This document shows, in pieces, positions 17,018 to 24,767 of a stretch of DNA of 64,000 nucleotides. The notes under the pieces were generated by a model, which saw only the letters and a program-made list of their open reading frames with translations, was not told the origin of the DNA and searched no databases. The DNA lies in assembly GCF_900105385.1 (NCBI RefSeq), contig NZ_LT629772.1, positions 3,162,001 through 3,226,000 of the forward strand. Reading direction: 5' to 3'. The translations under genes were made by a program, and so were the position numbers. Within the stretch, counting starts at the first letter, position 1. Every line of letters begins with the position of its first letter. Origin of the DNA: Microlunatus soli (GTDB taxonomy: Bacteria; Actinomycetota; Actinomycetes; Propionibacteriales; Propionibacteriaceae).

Positions 17018-18214
17018 ATGACTCTCTCGCTGGGTAGCCGCCTGCTGCTGGCAGCGATCTGTGCGATCTCCGTCGCGACCGTGTATGCGGCGCAGCCGAT
17101 GCTCGCTCCGATCGGCGCCGACTTGGACCTGCCCGGCGGCGCCTTGGGGTGGGTCGTCACGGTGGGTCAGATCGGCTACCTGCTGGGCCTGCTGTTCCTG
17201 GTTCCGCTGGGCGACCTCGTCGATCGGCGCAAGCTCATCGGCGCCCATCTGACACTGACCGCAGGGAGTGTGATCATTGCCGCATGCGCGACTCGCCCAG
17301 CGATGCTGCTGATCGGTGTCGGTTGCGCGGGCCTGTTCGCGGTCGTGGTGCAGACGACAGTTGCCTACACGGCCGCGGTGTCGGATCGGCAGGAACGCGG
17401 CCGCAATCTGGGCTTCGTCACGTCAGGCGTCGTGATCGGCATCCTCGGCGCCCGGCTGATCGCCGGCCTGCTGGCGACCTGGTGGGGATGGCGGAGCGTC
17501 TACTTCGCGCTCGCCGCGGCGTTGCTGACAGCGGTAGTGGTGGCGATGATCGTGCTGCCGGCTGATCAGCGGGGCCGGCGGATGCCGTACGGCGCGGTGA
17601 TCGGGTCCGCTCGCCGACTGATCGGGGAGCGACGGTTGCTCTCCCGCGGCCTGATCGCACTGTTCCTGTTTGCATCGTTCGGAACGCTCTGGAGCGGTCT
17701 TGCGCTACCGCTCGGCGCCGCCCCGTGGGGGCTCAGCGCCGCCCAGATCGGGCTGTTCGGCATCGCCGGTCTGGCCGGTGCTCTCGGCGCCGGGCGGGCC
17801 GGGCGATGGGCCGACCGCGGCTGGGGTGACCGCGTCACCGGCGTCGCGCTGCTGTTGCTGTTGCTCTCCTGGGCTGGGATCGCGCAGGCGACCTGGTCGC
17901 TGTGGCTCCTGGTCGCGGGAATCGTGGTCCTCGACTTCGCCGTCCAGGTAGTGCACGTGAGCAACCAACACCTGATCACCACCGTGCATCCCGAGCGAAC
18001 CAGCAGCGCCATCGGCAGTTACATGCTCTTCTATTCCGCCGGTTCGGCGATCGGCGCAGCAGCGACAACGGCGCTGTACGCCGTCGTCGGGTGGGACGGT
18101 TCCAGTGCGCTCGGCGCCGTGTTCGCCACGCTGGCGATCGCGGTCTGGATGGTCGATCGTCGGACGACGCGGCAGCGCGACGGCCAGGCCGATCCTGCCC
18201 GCACCTCCGCGTGA
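17018..18214 (+). CDS. MFS transporter, probable drug efflux type
   Basis: 398 residues with about 12 hydrophobic helices. The loop 2-3 motif is present as PLGDLVDRRKLIGAH, a major-facilitator signature. The first helix includes ATVYAAQPMLAPIGADL, typical of the YdeG/AraJ-like efflux group. The start ATG 17018 leaves a normal first helix, whereas the TTG at 16991 would add an odd leader. Control by the divergent HxlR protein is likely. The substrate is unknown. Confidence 0.85.
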   Translation: MTLSLGSRLLLAAICAISVATVYAAQPMLAPIGADLDLPGGALGWVVTVGQIGYLLGLLFLVPLGDLVDRRKLIGAHLTLTAGSVIIAACATRPAMLLIGVGCAGLFAVVVQTTVAYTAAVSDRQERGRNLGFVTSGVVIGILGARLIAGLLATWWGWRSVYFALAAALLTAVVVAMIVLPADQRGRRMPYGAVIGSARRLIGERRLLSRGLIALFLFASFGTLWSGLALPLGAAPWGLSAAQIGLFGIAGLAGALGAGRAGRWADRGWGDRVTGVALLLLLLSWAGIAQATWSLWLLVAGIVVLDFAVQVVHVSNQHLITTVHPERTSSAIGSYMLFYSAGSAIGAAATTALYAVVGWDGSSALGAVFATLAIAVWMVDRRTTRQRDGQADPARTSA

Positions 18215-18270
18215 CCCGATGGAACATGGGCGTTGTCGGTGCTGGCCGATCGGTGCATGCGGCGCAGATC

Positions 18271-19131
18271 TCAGATCCGCGGCGGCCCTTGTTCGACCCG
18301 ACGCAGCACCGGCTGCAGCCGGTCGAAGCCCTCCTCGGCCTGGACCATCCGCTCGTCCCACCAGGTGGCACCGGCGTCGGCGATCGGGCCGATGATCTCG
18401 GCGGCGGAGTCCGGTCCGGTGCTGCCGCCGATGACGACATCGAACGGCGCCGCCGGATCCGAACGGTGGTCGGAGACGTAGTTGATCATCGCCGCGACTT
18501 CGGTCGGCGCCGGCGGCACACCGTGCCGGGCACTGGTGAAGAGGGGGACGACGCCGTCCCATCGTGCTGCTCGCCGCATCGGCGCCTTGTTGGGCCAGTA
18601 GCCGCCGATCCAGACCGGCGGGTGCGGGTGCTGCACCGTCGCCGGCAGTAGCTCGACGTCGCGAACCGTGTAGTGCTCACCGTCATGATCAACTCGATCA
18701 CCGGTCCAATACCTCGCGAGCAGCTCGAGTCCCTCGTCGAGCCGGCCGGCCAGCACCCGGGCGTCGGTGCTGTCTCCGAAGCTACCGAACTCGTCCTCGA
18801 TCGGAGCGCCGAGGCCGGCGCCGAAGATCACCCGGCCCGTGCTGATCGCGTCCAGAGTTGCGACCTGACGGGCGAGTTGTTCCGGTCGGCGCCGAGCGAC
18901 AGGGGTCAGCAGTGGACCGAGTTTGATCTTGCTGGTGGCCAGCGCGGCGGCGGTCAGCAGCATCCACGGATCGCCGAACGGTTGACCGCGGCGCAGGTCC
19001 TTGGTGTGCACGACGTGATCCCAGAGGAAGAGACCGTCCCAACCGGCCTCTTCGGCCGCTCGGGCCACCGCCGCCACGGCGCGTGCGTCAGCGAAGTCGC
19101 CGAAGTTGGGGATGTTGATCGAGAAGCGCAT
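18271..19131 (-). CDS. LLM-class flavin-dependent oxidoreductase
   Basis: 286 residues of the luciferase-like monooxygenase fold: MRFSINIPNFGDFADARAVA, GWDGLFLWDHVV, LGPLLTPVARRRPEQLARQV, DAISTGRVIFGAGLG and HPPVWIGGYWP. These enzymes use reduced FMN or F420. The short C-terminus and the absence of the long luciferase insertion suggest an F420-type or small-molecule oxidoreductase. GAGGA precedes the start. Directly upstream lies the remnant of an SDR gene on the same strand. Confidence 0.88.
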   Translation of the reverse strand: MRFSINIPNFGDFADARAVAAVARAAEEAGWDGLFLWDHVVHTKDLRRGQPFGDPWMLLTAAALATSKIKLGPLLTPVARRRPEQLARQVATLDAISTGRVIFGAGLGAPIEDEFGSFGDSTDARVLAGRLDEGLELLARYWTGDRVDHDGEHYTVRDVELLPATVQHPHPPVWIGGYWPNKAPMRRAARWDGVVPLFTSARHGVPPAPTEVAAMINYVSDHRSDPAAPFDVVIGGSTGPDSAAEIIGPIADAGATWWDERMVQAEEGFDRLQPVLRRVEQGPPRI

Positions 19132-19137
19132 TCCTCA

Positions 19138-19229
19138 TGGTAGGTCGTGCCCGGCTCGCGCCAACTGATCCGCGGTGCCGGCACCGATGCCCGGGTGCCG
19201 CCGGTGATCATGGTCAACGGCGTGCCATG
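19138..19229 (-). pseudogene. 5' remnant of an SDR gene, frameshifted
   Basis: Read leftward from ATG at 19229, the DNA closely matches the first about 90 bp of the intact SDR gene that starts at 22879. Both begin ATGGCACG and share ACCATGATCACCGGCGGCAC. Allowing two single-base deletions, the remnant would read M-A-R-P-L-T-M-I-T-G-G-T-R-G-I-G-A-G-T-A-D and on to L-A-R-A-G-H-D-L, then stops at the LLM gene's leader. This is a truncated, decayed gene or partial duplication and encodes nothing functional. Confidence 0.75.
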
Positions 19230-19278
19230 AACCCTTCGCGGGGCGCCGCCCGCCTCAGGGCAGCCCTGACCGCCGGTA

Positions 19279-19340
19279 CCGCGCACTCGCGGTGTGCCCG
19301 CGCACCGTGCGGCGTGTGCGGCAACCTGACGAGTGCGCGG
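19279..19340 (-). terminator. Hairpin with 11-bp perfect stem between two minus-strand genes
   Basis: CCGCGCACTCG (19279-19289) is repeated inverted as CGAGTGCGCGG (19330-19340), enclosing a GC-rich 40-base loop with further internal pairing. It lies 69 bp past the stop of the I36-like gene and before the SDR remnant. There is no T tract on either side. It could be a terminator of the actinobacterial type or a structured leader. The rest of 19132-19408 shows nothing else I can name. Confidence 0.4.
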
Positions 19341-19408
19341 CGACCGGGTGATGGGCGGCTGACGACAGGCGGCCAGCACCCTTGGTCAAGGTTGGGAAGG
19401 CCGAACCG

Positions 19409-19987
19409 CTATCGGCGGTAACACGGCATGATCGAGGTGACGGTGTCTCCCTCGGGCGCCGCGGGTTCGGAGGAAACGGCCGCCCTGCTGAACCCGTAGA
19501 AGGTGTGCCCGGCGTAATACCGGGCCTTGACGCCTGCGGTCTGGTTGTTCAGGTAGGACGCCCAGACGTACGGCGTCAGATAGTAGGTGTTGCAGTGGTA
19601 CAGCATGTGCATGTTGCCCTGATAGTTCACCGCGGTGTAGATGCAGAAGTAGCCGGGAGGACAGCGGTGCAGCGTCCCACTCGCCGGAGTGACCGAGCCC
19701 AGCGAGCGAGCGTACTTCTGACCGGGCAGCGTGAGCACCGTTGCGCCGCCGTCGTACTGGACTTCGTTGACGGCGACCTGCCGTCCGCCGGTCTGCCGGG
19801 CCTCCCGGTCGACACGGGCTTGGAGCTGGTCGGCCTGGCCGGTCGTCAGCCCGAGCGATCGGGCTTGTGCCGCGTACGAGGTCGGGTCGGCGTGGTCGCG
19901 TGGCACGGCGCTGGCCGTGCTGCCCATCCCGACGAGAGCGAGCACTGCAGCTGCGAGGACAGTGATCGCGGAGAACCTGAATTTCAT
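19409..19987 (-). CDS. Secreted protein with peptidase-inhibitor I36-like domain
   Basis: 192 residues from ATG 19987, supported by GGAAGGA just upstream. Residues 1-28 are a signal peptide (AITVLAAAVLALVGMGSTASA). The mature C-terminal domain has the crystallin-like pattern of inhibitor family I36: CPPGYFCIYTAVNYQGNMHM, then YVWASYLNNQTAGVKARYYA. Four Cys residues suggest disulfides. The precise target is unknown. Related Streptomyces proteins inhibit metalloproteases or act as spore or cell-surface proteins. Confidence 0.72.
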   Translation of the reverse strand: MKFRFSAITVLAAAVLALVGMGSTASAVPRDHADPTSYAAQARSLGLTTGQADQLQARVDREARQTGGRQVAVNEVQYDGGATVLTLPGQKYARSLGSVTPASGTLHRCPPGYFCIYTAVNYQGNMHMLYHCNTYYLTPYVWASYLNNQTAGVKARYYAGHTFYGFSRAAVSSEPAAPEGDTVTSIMPCYRR

Positions 19988-20097
19988 GATCTTCCTTCCG
20001 TGAAACATCGTTTCGGACGCGTACCTCCGGGGAGGCGTGGCGTTTCGGCAGGTTGACCGTAGGGTTCACTTCTCGGCCGGAATTGAACGAAATTTAC

Positions 20098-20883
20098 CTA
20101 CGCCGTCAGGCTCGCTGCTGCCGACGGTGTTGAACCCGCGAACGCGGCGAAATCACGGATCAGGTGGGCTTGGTCGGAATAGCCACAGTCCGCCGCTACC
20201 AGCGACCAGCTGTCCGGCGGGACGCCGTCGAGCCGGCGCAGCAACCCCTCAAAGCGGATCACCCGAGCCGCCCGCTTCGGGGTGAGTCCGATCTGCTCAC
20301 GGAATCGCTCGATCAGGTGTTTGTGGCTCCAACCGATCTCACGACAGATCGCGCCGATCCCCGCCGCACCGCCGCTGCGGGAGAGTTCCCGCCACGCGAA
20401 GTCGATGTGCTCGGAAACGACCGGACCGGCATTCGCCAGACCGAGCAGGAAACGGTCCACCGCCTCGAATCGTGAGTCCCAGTTCGGCGCGTCCCGGACG
20501 GCGTCGCCGAGACGCCCGCTCTGCGCGCCGAGGAGGTCGGCCAGATCGATCAACCGGCCGCCGATCTCCCGCATCGGAAGTCCCAGGATCCGGTAGGCAC
20601 CCAGCGGTGTCAGCTCCACCTGTAGGTAGCGCGGCGCGCAGCCGCCGTCGAAGTCTGCGTACCGGTCCGCCGCTCCGCAGACGAACTCGGACGGCCGTAC
20701 CGCCGAGTCTTCGATCTTTATGACCAGCTGCACCGAGGTGTGCGCCGGCACCACGAAGCGATCGGTCCGGTCCGGTCGCATCGTCCAGCCCGCATACTGC
20801 CGCGCGACGATCGCATCCAAACCTGGATGCGGAGCGCCGAAGACCGTGCCGACGTCCGATCCGGCACAGCTGATCGAGGCCAT
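20098..20883 (-). CDS. AraC-family transcriptional regulator
   Basis: 261 residues. The C-terminal HTH pair is clear: AICREIGWSHKHLIERFREQIG, then SWSLVAADCGYSDQAHLIRDF. The N-terminal about 150 residues resemble the ligand domain of AraC proteins that sense small molecules (RYLQVELTPLGAYRILGLPMREI), a pattern common in this subgroup. It lies between the secreted I36-like gene and the AlkZ-like gene, and no operon partner is obvious. Confidence 0.85.
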   Translation of the reverse strand: MASISCAGSDVGTVFGAPHPGLDAIVARQYAGWTMRPDRTDRFVVPAHTSVQLVIKIEDSAVRPSEFVCGAADRYADFDGGCAPRYLQVELTPLGAYRILGLPMREIGGRLIDLADLLGAQSGRLGDAVRDAPNWDSRFEAVDRFLLGLANAGPVVSEHIDFAWRELSRSGGAAGIGAICREIGWSHKHLIERFREQIGLTPKRAARVIRFEGLLRRLDGVPPDSWSLVAADCGYSDQAHLIRDFAAFAGSTPSAAASLTA

Positions 20884-20909
20884 GTCGTCAGTATGCCGTC
20901 AGCGGACGA

Positions 20910-22010
20910 TCATCGTTCGTCGATGAGGTCGGACAGGTCCAGCCAGCCGGCCAGGTCGGCGATCTCGGCCTGCACCGCGCGGTCGATCGCTCGAGTGAAG
21001 CGGACGTCGGGGTGGATCGCATGGATCCGGAACGCTCCGGCCTTGCGATCGGCGGTCGCGTCGAGCTTGCCGACGAGTTGATCACCATGCACGATCGGCA
21101 ACGCGTAGTAGCCCCACCGCCGCTTGCTCTTGGGCTTGTACATCTCCAGAGTGAATTCGAAGTCCCACAACTGCTGGGCGCGGACCCGGTCGTAGATCAA
21201 CCGGTCGAACGGGGACAGCAGCGCGGTCCGGCCGCCGAACTCGGTGTCGCGGAGCGCCGTGAGCTGTTCGGGGTCAACCCGCCAGTCGCCATTGATGCCG
21301 TCGACGACCGCCGGTTCGCCGGAGTCGCCGACGGTGACCGGCTCGAACGGCAACGCCGTCCCGGTGGCCCGAGCGATCCCGAGGGATCGCAGACGCCGAT
21401 CGTTGTTGATCTTGTACGCCACCGCACCCGGCGGCAGCGTCAGGTCGCTCGGATAGACCCGCTCGGCCAGGTCGAACAGTCGCTGCTTGCCTCGCCGGCC
21501 GGCGATCGCGATCTCCCCGGTGGCGGTCAACCACTGGAGCATCTGGGTGACGTTGCGGTTGTTCGTCCAGCCGGTCGAACCCCAGGCGACCGTACTGGTG
21601 TCCGGGATGTCCCGGGACACCAACGGGCCGGAGGACTTCAGCCGGCGAAGGATGTCGCGACGAAATGTCGTGTTGTCCTCGACCCATCGGCGATAGCGGC
21701 CCGACTGGGCCCACTCCGCGGACTCGGCAAGGTGGACGCCGATGTCGTCCATGGCTCGGATCCGAGCCTCGATCTCCACCAACCGCCGGTCCTGCAGGGC
21801 GCTGGTCAGATCTGCGGGGCGATAACCGGCTCCCAGCCGCGACCACGCGACAAGATCGGCATTGGGAGCGATCGCAGCGGTCGGATCCAGCTGCAGGAAG
21901 GTCAGCTGCTTGATCATCTCGATCAGGTCGGTCGGTCGATCGGCATCCAGCAGCTGTGCCCGGATCGCGATCCGTCGTGCCTGTTCCCGCGACAACCGGT
22001 GGACTGCCAT
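20910..22010 (-). CDS. AlkZ/YcaQ-like DNA glycosylase (HTH_42 family)
   Basis: 366 residues from ATG with AAGGAG seven bases upstream. The family, formerly winged-helix DUF1006, includes AlkZ and YcaQ, which unhook interstrand crosslinks and alkylated bases. The catalytic region near residue 35 reads FLQLDPTAAIAP, a Gln-Leu-Asp version of the Q-x-Q/Q-x-D motif and so closer to the YcaQ branch. Other signatures are LLSPFDRLIYDRVRAQQLWDF and the beta-hairpin region RRWGYYALPIVHGDQLVGKL. It probably protects DNA against alkylators. AlkZ types are found in toxin clusters, but none is seen here. Confidence 0.87.
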   Translation of the reverse strand: MAVHRLSREQARRIAIRAQLLDADRPTDLIEMIKQLTFLQLDPTAAIAPNADLVAWSRLGAGYRPADLTSALQDRRLVEIEARIRAMDDIGVHLAESAEWAQSGRYRRWVEDNTTFRRDILRRLKSSGPLVSRDIPDTSTVAWGSTGWTNNRNVTQMLQWLTATGEIAIAGRRGKQRLFDLAERVYPSDLTLPPGAVAYKINNDRRLRSLGIARATGTALPFEPVTVGDSGEPAVVDGINGDWRVDPEQLTALRDTEFGGRTALLSPFDRLIYDRVRAQQLWDFEFTLEMYKPKSKRRWGYYALPIVHGDQLVGKLDATADRKAGAFRIHAIHPDVRFTRAIDRAVQAEIADLAGWLDLSDLIDER

Positions 22011-22132
22011 CAGCGCTCCTTCGAATCGATCAAGCGAGCCGCGACATCGACGAGGCCCGGTCGTCCGGTCAGCACACGGCCGCTGTGGCTGAACCAGGCT
22101 ATCGCCGGTGGGCAGCGCCCAGGGCCGTCCCG

Positions 22133-22879
22133 CTATCGCCCGCCGGCCACGCGGAGGGTGTCGCCGGTCACGTAGCTGGCCCGATCGCTGATCAACCAGG
22201 CGATCGCCTCGGCGATCTCGGATGGTTGACCGGCTCGACCGATCGGGATCTGGGGCGCCATCCGGTCCACCCGGCCGGCGTCACCAGCCGAGGCATGGAT
22301 GTCGGTGTCGACCAGTCCCGGAGCCACGCCGACCACCCGGACGCCGTCGGCGGCGACCTCCTTGCCCAGCCCCATGGTCAGGGTGTCCAGTCCGGCCTTG
22401 GCGGCGGCGTAGTACACGTACTCGCCGGGTGAACCGATGCTGGCCGCGCCGGAGGACACGTTGACGATCACGCCGCCGGTGCCGCCGAAGGATCGGCCGA
22501 GGACCCGGACCGCCTTCCGGGCGACCAGCACAGCAGCGGTGAGGTTGATGTCGATGGTGCGGCGGATGATCTCGGTCGACGTCTCGGCCAACGGAGCGAA
22601 CGTGAGGGTGACGCCGGCGTTGTTGATCACCGCACTCAGCCGGCCCAGCCGGGCGGCTGCCGTGAACAGCGCATCGATGTCGGCTTCTCGGGTCAGGTCG
22701 CCAGGCACAGTCACACAGCTGCCGCCGTGCCGGCGGACCTGGTCAGCCGTCCGTTCGGCGGCGTCACCGTCACGGTGATAGCCGAGGACAAGATCATGGC
22801 CGGCCCGGGCCAGCAGTTCTGCGGTGGCTGCCCCGATGCCTCGGGTGCCGCCGGTGATCATGGTCAGAGGACGTGCCAT
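22133..22879 (-). CDS. SDR-family oxidoreductase
   Basis: 248 residues, the classical short-chain dehydrogenase length. The cofactor motif is ITGGTRGIGAATAELLARAG, then NNAG, a catalytic Ser in VNVSSGAAS and Tyr-x-x-x-Lys in YVYYAAAKAG. The C-terminus LRVAGGR is typical of FabG-like members. The first 90 bp have a decayed copy at 19138-19229. The substrate is unknown. Confidence 0.9.
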   Translation of the reverse strand: MARPLTMITGGTRGIGAATAELLARAGHDLVLGYHRDGDAAERTADQVRRHGGSCVTVPGDLTREADIDALFTAAARLGRLSAVINNAGVTLTFAPLAETSTEIIRRTIDINLTAAVLVARKAVRVLGRSFGGTGGVIVNVSSGAASIGSPGEYVYYAAAKAGLDTLTMGLGKEVAADGVRVVGVAPGLVDTDIHASAGDAGRVDRMAPQIPIGRAGQPSEIAEAIAWLISDRASYVTGDTLRVAGGR

Positions 22880-22947
22880 GCGCCCAAGTCAACCAGCCTC
22901 CGGCCGAACAGTCCCAGCCAAGGGAAGCGGCGACCGGGACCATCCGA

Positions 22948-23478
22948 TCAGGACCCGGAGATCCAGGCGAGCTCCTTCTCGAACCAGAGCCGGGCGTACG
23001 GATTGTCGTTGTACCGGTCGATCTCGTGATAGCCGGCACGGCGATACAGACCGATTGCCTCGGTCAAGGTGTCGTTGGTGTCCAGCCGTACCCGGTGATG
23101 GCCGAGGGCGGCGGCCCGCGACTCCAGGTCCCGCAGCAGCCGCGATCCCAGACCGGTGCCGCGCCAATTGTCGGCGACCCACATCCGCTTGATCTCGGCA
23201 CAGCGGCGGTGATCATCGACGTCGATGGTCTGGACGCCGCCGCAGGCGATCGGCTCGGTGTCGTCGGTGCCGATCACGAAGATCCCGTACGGCGGGCTGA
23301 ACGACTCGAGGTCGTGGGCCGACTGCTCGGCGGCAGCGAATCCGGTGGCGAACCGGCGGTCGATCTCGGCGAAGTAGCGTTCGACGGCGATCCGGGCCGG
23401 TGCCGCGTCGGGAGCGACGGCACTGAACCTGATGCGGGCCGCCAGGGCCCGCCGTTCCGCCCGGTCGGGCAGCGTCAT
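22948..23478 (-). CDS. GNAT-family N-acetyltransferase
   Basis: 176 residues. Acetyl-CoA motif A is visible as EIKRMWVADNWRGTGLGSRLLRDLE and the late motif as GLYRRAGYHEIDRYNDNPYA. The start ATG 23478 overlaps the stop of the upstream membrane protein gene by four bases, so the two are co-translated. The link between an acetyltransferase and that membrane protein is unexplained. Confidence 0.88.
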   Translation of the reverse strand: MTLPDRAERRALAARIRFSAVAPDAAPARIAVERYFAEIDRRFATGFAAAEQSAHDLESFSPPYGIFVIGTDDTEPIACGGVQTIDVDDHRRCAEIKRMWVADNWRGTGLGSRLLRDLESRAAALGHHRVRLDTNDTLTEAIGLYRRAGYHEIDRYNDNPYARLWFEKELAWISGS

Positions 23479-24092
23479 CGGCCGAAGACCTGACGCAGGA
23501 TCGGCAGCAGCGGCCCGACGTCGACCCCGCGTTCCCGCAACGAGGTGGCGATCGCCGGTATCGCGTCCGGGCCGCTGGTGCCGACCTCCCGCAGCGCTTC
23601 GAGACGTAGTTCGTGAGCCCCGATCTTGAAACCGATGTAGGCGGCGATCCAGCCCGCGACGACGGCACCGATCAAGGCGATCACCGCCACCACCCGCGGT
23701 TCGGCCTGGACCACGCCGACGATGGCGCTGACCAGGCCGATCACGATGATCAGGAAGCCGAGCAGTGCGCAGGTGCCCCACCACAGCATCGCCCCGAGCG
23801 GAGAACGTCCCTCGATCTCGATCGAGGCCAGCGCACCGGCGATCCCGACGCCGATCGCGAGCGCGCCGACCAGGACCAAGATCACAGCTGCCCAGGAGAC
23901 GCGCTGCCCGGTCCGGGTCCGGGTCGGTTCGGTCCGGGTGTCGAGACCGAACGGGTCGAATCTGTCGCCCGACGGCGGAGCGGAGTGCCGACGGTCGACG
24001 CCGTCGCCGGGGGCCGGCTGGTCGTCGAAATCGAACGGGTTCGTCGAGCCGGCGGCCGATGCTGGCCGGTCCGCGCGTTCGTCGGGCACCAT
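23475..24092 (-). CDS. Three-helix membrane protein with NPFDFDD/DPFG N-terminal tail
   Basis: 205 residues from ATG 24092. The N-terminal 65 residues are acidic and disordered-looking with NPFDFDD and DPFGLD. Three hydrophobic segments follow (WAAVILVLVGALAIGVGIAG, CALLGFLIIVIGLVSAIVG, VVAVIALIGAVVAGWIAAYI), then a cytosolic-looking C-terminus. No family is recognised. The same kind of tail is present in the divergent operon's first two proteins (DPWDF at the N-terminus of one, and DPFG with FDF at the C-terminus of the vWA protein). With only 174 bp between the divergent starts, I suspect it belongs to the same machine. Confidence 0.7.
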   Translation of the reverse strand: MVPDERADRPASAAGSTNPFDFDDQPAPGDGVDRRHSAPPSGDRFDPFGLDTRTEPTRTRTGQRVSWAAVILVLVGALAIGVGIAGALASIEIEGRSPLGAMLWWGTCALLGFLIIVIGLVSAIVGVVQAEPRVVAVIALIGAVVAGWIAAYIGFKIGAHELRLEALREVGTSGPDAIPAIATSLRERGVDVGPLLPILRQVFGR

Positions 24093-24266
24093 GGCTTCGA
24101 TGGTACCGAGCGGCCGGCAGGTCCGGCGCCGCCGAGACACCGACCCTGAACGAACACCGTGAAGTCCCTGATCCTGACCGGTTCGGTACCACTCGCCGCC
24201 GGATTCGAAGCAATGCTGGTTCGTCGATCTGGTAATCATGATGTGTCACCGACATCTGGAGGAACC
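24093..24266. promoter_or_regulatory. Divergent spacer upstream of the tubulin/GTPase operon
   Basis: This 174-bp region lies between the membrane protein gene (minus) and the first operon gene (plus). TGGTAATCAT near 24228-24237 resembles an extended -10 box for the plus strand, with TTCGAA about 20 bp before it. GGTTCG occurs twice. No clear operator is visible. The ribosome site GGAGG at 24258-24262 fixes the TTG start at 24267. Confidence 0.3.
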
Positions 24267-24767
24267 TTGGCCGAGAAGGACCCCTGGGATTTCTCGGAGT
24301 TCGGCGCTCCACGGGCCGGTCAGTCCGCCGAGTCGGATCTGACCACGTCCGACTCTGGGCGTGACGGCGGCACCGGAGCGGGCCGATCCGTACGGGCAGC
24401 CGATTCCGGCTTCGATGCCCTCTCCGACCTGGGGACGGCACACGGACCGGCCACCGGTGCGCTAGCGGTGGCCGGGCCGCCGCTGACCCTGCTGGGGATC
24501 AGTGCCGCAGCCGCGGTCATCGGTCTACTGCTGGCCGCACTGCTCGGTGCCCTGCCGGCGCTCGCGGTGATCGGCTGGGTGCTGGCAGGTCCGTTCGCGA
24601 TCGGTGTCCTCGCGCTCTATACGACCGCCGACACCCGGCGCCGCGCTCAACCGATCTACGTCGCACCGAATTGGCTGATCGCCGGCTACTACGCCTGCCT
24701 CGCCGTCTGCCTGGTCGGCGTCATCGTCAGCGCGATCCGGATCGCGCTCTGGGTGGGCCGGTGGTAG
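24267..24767 (+). CDS. Small membrane protein, first gene of the operon
   Basis: 166 residues from TTG 24267, chosen because GGAGG lies four bases upstream. Earlier ATGs lack a site. The N-terminus is acidic and disordered and starts AEKDPWDFSEFGAP, sharing the DP(F/W)-DF motif with neighbours. Two adjacent hydrophobic segments (about residues 74-117) and a third (about 136-162) follow. I do not recognise a family. The end overlaps the next gene's start by seven bases, so the two are translationally coupled. It probably helps anchor the vWA protein or the cytosolic tubulin/GTPase components. Confidence 0.65.
   Translation: MAEKDPWDFSEFGAPRAGQSAESDLTTSDSGRDGGTGAGRSVRAADSGFDALSDLGTAHGPATGALAVAGPPLTLLGISAAAAVIGLLLAALLGALPALAVIGWVLAGPFAIGVLALYTTADTRRRAQPIYVAPNWLIAGYYACLAVCLVGVIVSAIRIALWVGRW

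Noticed and set aside
20910..22010. Antibiotic cluster self-resistance gene (AlkZ type) implying a natural-product cluster
   Set aside because: No biosynthetic gene (PKS, NRPS or similar) lies nearby, and the catalytic motif is of the general YcaQ-like form.
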